This document shows, in pieces, positions 58,692-64,000 of a stretch of DNA of 64,000 nt. Numbering within the stretch: the first letter of the stretch is position 1; the number at the start of each line of letters is the position of its first letter. The position numbers and the translations under genes are program-made. The DNA comes from SIG714 sp045629725 (GTDB lineage: Bacteria; Bacillota; Clostridia; Oscillospirales; CAG-272): NCBI GenBank assembly GCA_045629725.1, contig JAZQRT010000015.1, positions 13,815 through 77,814 of the forward strand. Reading direction: 5' to 3'. The notes beneath the pieces were generated by a model. That model did not search any database. It had not been told where the DNA came from and saw only the letters and a list, made by a program, of their open reading frames with translations.

Positions 58692-59672
58692 ATGAAATCA
58701 GTTCCCGGCGTTTGGGAAAAACTCAAGCGCGAATATGAAACAAGAAGACAAAACGCCCTCGAAAAGGCAGAAATGCGTCAAAAAAAGCTTCACGCCGAAA
58801 TTCCTGAAATAAAACGAATCGACGAACGCCTCTCAAATACAGGTCTTCTGATTATGGATGAAATAATGAAGGGCAAGAACGGATTGGAAGCTCGTTTGAA
58901 GGTGCTTGAAGATGAAAACAACGCACTTATTAAAAAAAGAGCTGCACTTCTCGCCATCGCAGGACTTCCCGAAAATTATACCGACCCTCAATTTAAATGT
59001 CCTGTTTGTGAGGATCGCGGTTATAAAAACTCTAAAATGTGCGATTGCATGAAAACGGAATACGCGATAGAAGCACTTTCTGCATCAGGACTTGGAACAC
59101 TTGCAAAAAAGCAAAGCTTTGATAGTTATAGAGTGGAAATATTTGCTCCCGAGTTCCGCGAAAATGCAAAAAATGCTCTTGAAACATGCCGTTGCTACGC
59201 AGAGAACTTCAAGGACTCGGGAAATGACAATTTGCTTTTGGCAGGTACTACGGGACTTGGAAAAACTCACCTTTCAACAGCCATTGCTAAAAGAGTAATT
59301 GAAAAAGGATACTACGTTGTATACGTCAGTGTACAGACCATGATATCGGATTTTTCAAGCCTCAGATTCGGGGAAGGCGCAGAGGATGAAAATGCAAAAA
59401 CAGCAAAATATTTTGACGCCGATCTTCTCATTATTGACGACCTTGGAACAGAAATTCCTTCGAACTATGCCCTTTCCGTAATATACAATGTTATCAATAC
59501 CCGTATCTGCCGAGATAAGGCAATGATCGTCAGCACAAACTTCACCTCCTCCGAGTTAAAGGAAGTTTACTCAGACCGTATCACAAGCCGGCTTTTTGGC
59601 AATTTCTCGCCCCTTCGTTTTTTGGGCAAGGATAATAGAATGACTATTAAAAAATTAAACTTGGACGAATAA
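58692..59672 (+). CDS. dnaI: DnaC/DnaI-type helicase loader ATPase
   Basis: 326 residues. N-terminal coiled coil, then a zinc site C103, C106, C117, C119 (CPVCEDRG...CDCM). AAA+ domain: Walker A AGTTGLGKTHLS (184-195), Walker B LLIIDDLGTE (245-254), sensor STNFTSSEL and arginine finger in RITSRLFG. It loads the replicative helicase with DnaD. Whether to name it dnaC or dnaI is convention; the zinc site fits the DnaI type. A strong terminator follows. Confidence 0.92.
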   Translation: MKSVPGVWEKLKREYETRRQNALEKAEMRQKKLHAEIPEIKRIDERLSNTGLLIMDEIMKGKNGLEARLKVLEDENNALIKKRAALLAIAGLPENYTDPQFKCPVCEDRGYKNSKMCDCMKTEYAIEALSASGLGTLAKKQSFDSYRVEIFAPEFRENAKNALETCRCYAENFKDSGNDNLLLAGTTGLGKTHLSTAIAKRVIEKGYYVVYVSVQTMISDFSSLRFGEGAEDENAKTAKYFDADLLIIDDLGTEIPSNYALSVIYNVINTRICRDKAMIVSTNFTSSELKEVYSDRITSRLFGNFSPLRFLGKDNRMTIKKLNLDE

Positions 59673-59685
59673 TTCTATTCTTTGA

Positions 59686-59742
59686 GTCGTAAAAATCATT
59701 TTTGGCATTTTTGTGCTTATGATTTTTACGACCTGTTTTTTG
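59686..59742 (+). terminator. Terminator of dnaD-dnaI
   Basis: Perfect 14-base stem GTCGTAAAAATCAT with its complement (59686-59699, 59719-59732), then CTGTTTTTT. Confidence 0.9.
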
Positions 59743-59783
59743 GCATTTTTTTAAATGAAAATTAAAGTATTTCACATACCAAG

Positions 59784-59812
59784 TTGACAAAAATAATAAT
59801 ATATGTTATAAT
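59784..59812 (+). promoter_or_regulatory. SigA promoter of the TerB_N/ATPase pair
   Basis: Perfect consensus: TTGACA at 59784-59789, 17-base spacer, TATAAT at 59807-59812. Confidence 0.9.
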
Positions 59813-59847
59813 AATTTATTGATTTAGGTAAAAATTGGGTATATATA

Positions 59848-61374
59848 ATGAAGAAAAACACTATAGAGGAAATCTTTGGTAACGTTGGAAATTTAGTTCC
59901 TCCAAAGATCGCCTACAACGAAAAAAGGATAAAAGCAAACAATCAAAAAGCCTCTGAAAAGCTCAAAGCTCACGAGCTTGGAGAGCTGCTTGGTATGTAT
60001 AAATTTGACAAGGGTCTGATCAGAGGACTCGAAATGAGAGCTTGGGGCGCCTCATTTAATTTCTACGATGGCTTTATCGAATATGCTGTCAATTACTTTA
60101 ATGAAGATATAGAATATGCAGAATACGTTTCTTTCTTCTCGTTTACTCCCCAGTATTCACAAATGAACATCCGTCAGCTCAATTATTACCTCCATTGGAG
60201 ATACAAATTCAGAAACGGAGAATGCATCAAGGCAGATTTCAGTTACATCTTGCTCTTTATTTACGAGGTCATAAATATTCCCGAAAGCATACTCCCACCA
60301 AAAAAAGGAATTCGATATCTGGGCTATTTGTGGATGAAATACCGCAGACAATATCCTCAGCTTGATAAATATCTCAGCGAATGGATCGTTGACTACTGTC
60401 TTGTACACGAAATAGATTGTCCCACAAAATATATTACCGGATTTTTTAGTGAAGTTCTTAAAAACACTACCCTTCCCGAATTTTACCTGAATAATTTTGA
60501 CATGCAAAATGCCAGAGCAGAGCTTATAAAAACTTGCTCTGACTATGATTTCAACACGTCAAAGCATGTAAGCGATGAAAACCGTGATCTTATCTCACAT
60601 CACATAAACGGAGCTCTGAAAAGCGGTTTTTTGCTTGAGCATTATAAAGGCGAACCCGCTCTCATCACTATCATAAGAGACAGTTACATCGGCGCATTGT
60701 GCCTTTATGAAAACAAAAGAAGAATGACTCTTACCTACTACAAAATAGAGCGGGACGAAATTGATGCGGTAACAGCTACAGAAGCTATAAGATATGCTGA
60801 AAATCTTGTAAAATCGGGATTGGGATTACGCTCCCGTTCCAAAAATTCGGTCACAAATCTCACGCCCAGCATAAAAAAACGCATTGACAATTATTTTATA
60901 GAGGAGATCTCAAGCTTCAAAAATCCTTCGGGAGCATTAATGGATGTAAACGAAAAGCGATACGAACCCGAAACACAAGGCTTTTCCGAAGAAGAAGCGC
61001 AAAAGATCGAGCTTGAATCCCGCGAGGTTGCAGAGCTTATTGAAGGAAATTCCATCAATGAAGATATTCCCGAGGAAAACACGACCGCTTTACCCGAAAA
61101 GGAATTTGAAAAAACGCAGTCCGTTGCCGATGATCCTTCAATTCCGCAAATGGATGAAAGTCAGCAAATCGCTCTTGGGTTTATTTTTGAAAAAGATTAC
61201 AGTAAATTCACCTCATATTGCCAATCAAAGGGTATATTGCCCGAGGCAATGATAGAAGAAATAAATTATTTTGCATTTCTCAACATTGAAGACATCGTTC
61301 TTGAAAGCGATGGAGAGGAATATCGGGTGATAGAAGATTATGAGGAGGAGGTAAAAACATGGCTGAAGAAATAA
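59848..61374 (+). CDS. TerB N-terminal/C-terminal domain protein
   Basis: 508 residues. The TerB_N signature runs about 93-143: YVSFFSFTPQYSQ, RQLNYYLHWRYKFRNGE, and FSYILLFIYEVIN. A helical middle follows. An acidic linker (about 365-430, rich in E) precedes a C-terminal module resembling TerB_C (about 440-508). These proteins are known beside BrxD-like ATPases and helicases in putative stress or anti-phage modules; tellurite resistance itself is not shown. It overlaps the ATPase gene by 16 bases. The ribosome-binding site is weak, although the promoter is perfect. Confidence 0.82.
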   Translation: MKKNTIEEIFGNVGNLVPPKIAYNEKRIKANNQKASEKLKAHELGELLGMYKFDKGLIRGLEMRAWGASFNFYDGFIEYAVNYFNEDIEYAEYVSFFSFTPQYSQMNIRQLNYYLHWRYKFRNGECIKADFSYILLFIYEVINIPESILPPKKGIRYLGYLWMKYRRQYPQLDKYLSEWIVDYCLVHEIDCPTKYITGFFSEVLKNTTLPEFYLNNFDMQNARAELIKTCSDYDFNTSKHVSDENRDLISHHINGALKSGFLLEHYKGEPALITIIRDSYIGALCLYENKRRMTLTYYKIERDEIDAVTATEAIRYAENLVKSGLGLRSRSKNSVTNLTPSIKKRIDNYFIEEISSFKNPSGALMDVNEKRYEPETQGFSEEEAQKIELESREVAELIEGNSINEDIPEENTTALPEKEFEKTQSVADDPSIPQMDESQQIALGFIFEKDYSKFTSYCQSKGILPEAMIEEINYFAFLNIEDIVLESDGEEYRVIEDYEEEVKTWLKK

Positions 61375-62690
61375 AAATTCCTAAAAGACTTCTCGGACTT
61401 ATACTTTCATCCGTCAGTGCGGGAGTTGTACCAAGAGTCGGTGCTTCATACATCGCCATTGGCAGAACCGAAGAAATAGCCTCCCTTGTCAAGGATCTTG
61501 ATTTTGTTAAGGATGACGGCGGATGTATGCGCTTCGTGATTGGAAAATACGGAAGCGGAAAAAGCTTTTTGCTGACTCTACTGCGCGGGTACGCCCTTGA
61601 ACAAGGCTTTGTATGTGCCGACGTTGACCTTTCTCCCGAACGTAAGCTTTGCGGCTCCGGTGGTGCGGGACTTGCAACCTACAGAGAGCTTATCAGGAAC
61701 ATTTCAATAAAAACCTCACCCGAGGGCGGAGCGCTCGGTCAGGTAATATCAAAATGGCTTTCTTCAATTTCCATGGAACTTGCCGCAAAGGGACTTGAGC
61801 CCGGAAGCGCAGCCTTTGAAGTTGCTGTGAGAAACGAAGTGTTTTCATTCTGCCGCGATCTTGAAGGTCACGTTGGCGGTTTTGATTTTGCTTTGGTGCT
61901 ATCCGGATATTATTCGGCAACAGTCAGCGGGGACGAAGATAAAAAGAGCGCATGCATGAGATGGCTGCGAGGTGAATATACCACAAAAACACAGGCGAAA
62001 AGTGCTCTTCGCGTATCGGATATAATCGATGACGAAAATTGGTACGATTATATCAAGCTTTGGTGCGCCTTTTTTAAGAAGATCGGCTACAGCGGATTTT
62101 GCGTATTTATCGGCGAATGCGTAAACCTTTATAAAATATCCAATCGCATATCAAGGGAAAAGAATTATGAAAAGCTGCTTTCCATGTTCAACGATTCCCT
62201 TGGCGGCAGAGCACCGGGACTTGCAATATTCATGGGTGGAACACCTCAATTTCTCGAGGATCCAAGGAGAGGTGTTTACAGCTATGAGGCGCTCCGCTCC
62301 CGTCTCAATGACCGTGGATATGCCGTAAAATCCGAGCTAAAAAACTACATGGGACCCATAATCAGACTCAGAAGAATGTCGGATAACGAGCTTTTAGCAC
62401 TTGTCAAACGAATAACGATCCTTCATTCGCAATACCATAAAGCCGAAGAAAGAATCACCTCCGAGGAAATGCTGAGATTTGTAAAGATATGCTCGGACAG
62501 AGCCGGTGCAGACACACTTATTACTCCCCGTGAGATCATCAGAGAATATATTTCCCTCCTTGATCTCATGCTTCAAAACCCCGAGACCTCTTTCAACGAG
62601 ATAATAGGCGACTCGGGTGAAAAAGTTAAGCTCGGAACACTTGAGGAAAAGGGCGGAGACGTTGAGTTTGAAGATTTCGACGATCTATAA
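61359..62690 (+). CDS. BrxD/DUF2791-type P-loop ATPase with altered Walker B
   Basis: 443 residues. It matches the ATP-binding proteins (DUF2791, BrxD-like) that pair with TerB_N proteins. IGRTEEI is the ORC-like entry, Walker A is GKYGSGKS (63-69 with K68). MGGTPQFLEDPRRGVYSYEALRSRL is the family's strongly conserved block. At the expected Walker B, VFIGECVNLYKI (249-260), G252 stands where related proteins have D of (I/L)DE. GGAGG at 61343 region precedes the ATG within the upstream gene. A DEAD/DEAH helicase commonly follows in other genomes; here alaS does. Confidence 0.84.
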   Translation: MAEEIKIPKRLLGLILSSVSAGVVPRVGASYIAIGRTEEIASLVKDLDFVKDDGGCMRFVIGKYGSGKSFLLTLLRGYALEQGFVCADVDLSPERKLCGSGGAGLATYRELIRNISIKTSPEGGALGQVISKWLSSISMELAAKGLEPGSAAFEVAVRNEVFSFCRDLEGHVGGFDFALVLSGYYSATVSGDEDKKSACMRWLRGEYTTKTQAKSALRVSDIIDDENWYDYIKLWCAFFKKIGYSGFCVFIGECVNLYKISNRISREKNYEKLLSMFNDSLGGRAPGLAIFMGGTPQFLEDPRRGVYSYEALRSRLNDRGYAVKSELKNYMGPIIRLRRMSDNELLALVKRITILHSQYHKAEERITSEEMLRFVKICSDRAGADTLITPREIIREYISLLDLMLQNPETSFNEIIGDSGEKVKLGTLEEKGGDVEFEDFDDL

Positions 62691-62753
62691 TTTTTTAACG
62701 TTTCATAAACACGCTTTTTATGTAATATAAAGCGTAATTTTCATGAAAATTAA

Positions 62754-62783
62754 TTGACAAATCAATGGTGATTGTAATATAAT
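62754..62783 (+). promoter_or_regulatory. SigA promoter of alaS
   Basis: TTGACA at 62754-62759, 18-base spacer, TATAAT at 62778-62783. The leader to the ATG is only about 40 bases, too short for a T-box. Confidence 0.8.
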
Positions 62784-62829
62784 TACCTTGTTATATAATG
62801 TGTATTTAACTTGAAAGGAATATAAAAAC

Positions 62830-64000
62830 ATGGAATGGACAGGCGTTAATGATTTAAGAGAGAAATACCTCTCTTTCTTTGAAAGCAAGGAGCATCTGCG
62901 CCACAAAAGCTTTTCTCTCGTTCCCTCGGGAGATAAGTCTTTGCTCCTTATAAATGCAGGAATGGCTCCCCTCAAAAAATACTTCACAGGAGAGCTTGAG
63001 CCTCCCCGCCGCAGAATGGCTACATGCCAGAAATGTATCAGAACTCCCGATATCGACAGAGTTGGTATCACAGCCCGCCACGGAACGTTTTTTGAAATGC
63101 TGGGCAACTTCTCCTTTGGAGATTATTTTAAAAACGAAGCAATCGAATGGGCTTGGGAATTCATCACAGAGGTTATTAAGCTTCCCAAGGAAAAGCTTTG
63201 GGTTACTATTTACCTTGATGACGATGAGGCATACGATATCTGGGCAAACAAGATAGGTGTTGACCCTGAAAAGATCGTAAGACTCGGTAAAGCAGACAAT
63301 TTCTGGGAGCACGGCTCCGGCCCCTGCGGACCTTGCTCTGAGATCCACTTTGACAGAGGTGAAAAGTTCGGTTGCGGCAAGCCCGACTGTAAGCCCGGTT
63401 GTGACTGCGACAGATTTATGGAATTCTGGAATCTCGTTTTCACTCAGTTTGATTCAGACGGCAAGGGTACTTATACCCGCCTTGCTAACCCCAATATTGA
63501 CACAGGTATGGGTCTTGAAAGACTTGCTTGTATCATGCAGGGCGTAAATAACCTTTTTGAGGTTGATACTGTACGCAATATCATGGCGTCCATCAGCGAA
63601 AAAGCAGGCGTTACCTACGGTGAAGGCGAAAAATCCGATATATCTCTCAGAGTTATCACCGACCACATCCGTTCAACCACATTCATGGTATGCGATGGAG
63701 TTGTACCCTCCAACGAAGGCAGAGGCTACGTTCTCAGAAGACTTCTCAGACGCGCGGCTCGTCACGGAAAGATGCTCGGAATTAAGGGCACGTTCCTCAG
63801 CGATATCGTTGACGTAGTTGCAAGAGAGAACCTCACAGAATATCCCGAGCTTACAGAAAAGCTCGATTACATTAAGAAGGTCGTAAGAATTGAAGAAGAA
63901 CGATTTGCAACCACCATTGATGCAGGTCTTGCGATCCTTTCCGGAATTTGTGAAAAGTGCCGCGAGGAAGGAAAGACTGTAATCGATGGAGCGGACATCT
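62830..64000 (+). CDS. alaS: Alanyl-tRNA synthetase, N-terminal part (cut by window end)
   Basis: 390 codons are visible, open to the right edge; full AlaRS is about 880 residues. Catalytic-core motifs: LINAGMAPLKKYFTGE, TCQKCIRTPDIDRVG, RHGTFFEMLGNFSFGDYFK, the DNFWEHGSGPCGPCSEIHFD block, and GLERLACIMQG (motif 3). A cysteine-rich insert, CGKPDCKPGCDCDR, is common in clostridial AlaRS. It charges tRNA-Ala. AAAGGAA precedes the ATG. Confidence 0.97.
   Translation, partial: MEWTGVNDLREKYLSFFESKEHLRHKSFSLVPSGDKSLLLINAGMAPLKKYFTGELEPPRRRMATCQKCIRTPDIDRVGITARHGTFFEMLGNFSFGDYFKNEAIEWAWEFITEVIKLPKEKLWVTIYLDDDEAYDIWANKIGVDPEKIVRLGKADNFWEHGSGPCGPCSEIHFDRGEKFGCGKPDCKPGCDCDRFMEFWNLVFTQFDSDGKGTYTRLANPNIDTGMGLERLACIMQGVNNLFEVDTVRNIMASISEKAGVTYGEGEKSDISLRVITDHIRSTTFMVCDGVVPSNEGRGYVLRRLLRRAARHGKMLGIKGTFLSDIVDVVARENLTEYPELTEKLDYIKKVVRIEEERFATTIDAGLAILSGICEKCREEGKTVIDGADI

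Noticed and set aside
1..64000. CRISPR array, tRNA/rRNA genes, transposases, phage genes
   Set aside because: No regularly spaced repeats, no cloverleaf with a GTTC-type T-arm in the short gaps, and no transposase or phage structural signatures were seen.

Overview
The window looks like chromosome of a low-to-mid GC, spore-lineage Bacillota, most likely class Clostridia. Support comes from T-box leaders, an L10 leader, a TPP riboswitch with an intrinsic terminator, the short HisG/HisZ pair, DnaD plus DnaI-type helicase loading, SpoVAD/SpoVAE, an RsgI-like anti-sigma factor, and many SigA promoters close to TTGACA-N17-TATAAT. I can support 68 genes. No tRNA, rRNA, CRISPR array, insertion sequence or prophage was found.

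Layout. 1-1500: small zinc-ribbon membrane proteins (a TM2 protein and a tandem pair). 1523-4915: a T-box-controlled serine operon serC-serA-PHP phosphatase. 5035-6384: rplJ-rplL with an L10 leader. 6393-8185: TPP riboswitch, thiT, thiN. 8200-10128: a duplicated-domain lipoprotein and an M14 peptidase. 10302-15206: an envelope/exopolysaccharide regulatory cluster (HprK-like kinase, PqqD-like protein, membrane-anchored protein, VanZ, Wzz-like, BY-kinase, CpsB phosphatase) without glycosyltransferases. 15555-22983: a complete hisZ-G-D-C-B-H-A-F-IE operon, divergent from ilvE. 24416-37354: a Leu T-box operon leuA-ilvB-ilvN-ilvC-ilvD-leuC-leuD-leuB-DUF815 ATPase-ilvA-ridA.

37400-51045: prs, an RluA-type pseudouridine synthase, two two-component systems, a radical SAM/SPASM protein, an ECF-like sigma with RsgI-like anti-sigma, ychF, a NUDIX hydrolase, a polysaccharide deacetylase and a membrane protein. 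51172-52801: spoVAD-spoVAE and a SpoVS-like gene. 52868-55415: RnfC-like, RnfD-like and Sfp-like genes. 55599-57183: murA and a secreted microprotein. 57287-59742: dnaD-dnaI behind a cluster of DnaA-box-like repeats. 59784-62690: a TerB_N protein and BrxD/DUF2791-type ATPase pair. 62754-64000: alaS, cut by the window end.

The genes cover nearly complete histidine, branched-chain and serine pathways. One phosphatase is missing from each of the histidine and serine sets, and the single PHP phosphatase in the serine operon could fill either gap. The parts most worth a second look are the TerB_N/ATPase pair (Walker B aspartate replaced by glycine, no helicase partner), the degenerate RnfC/RnfD/PPTase trio, the HprK-like/PqqD pair with no peptide or radical SAM partner, the SpoVS-like gene whose expected ATG reads ATC, and the DnaA-box-like repeats before dnaD.
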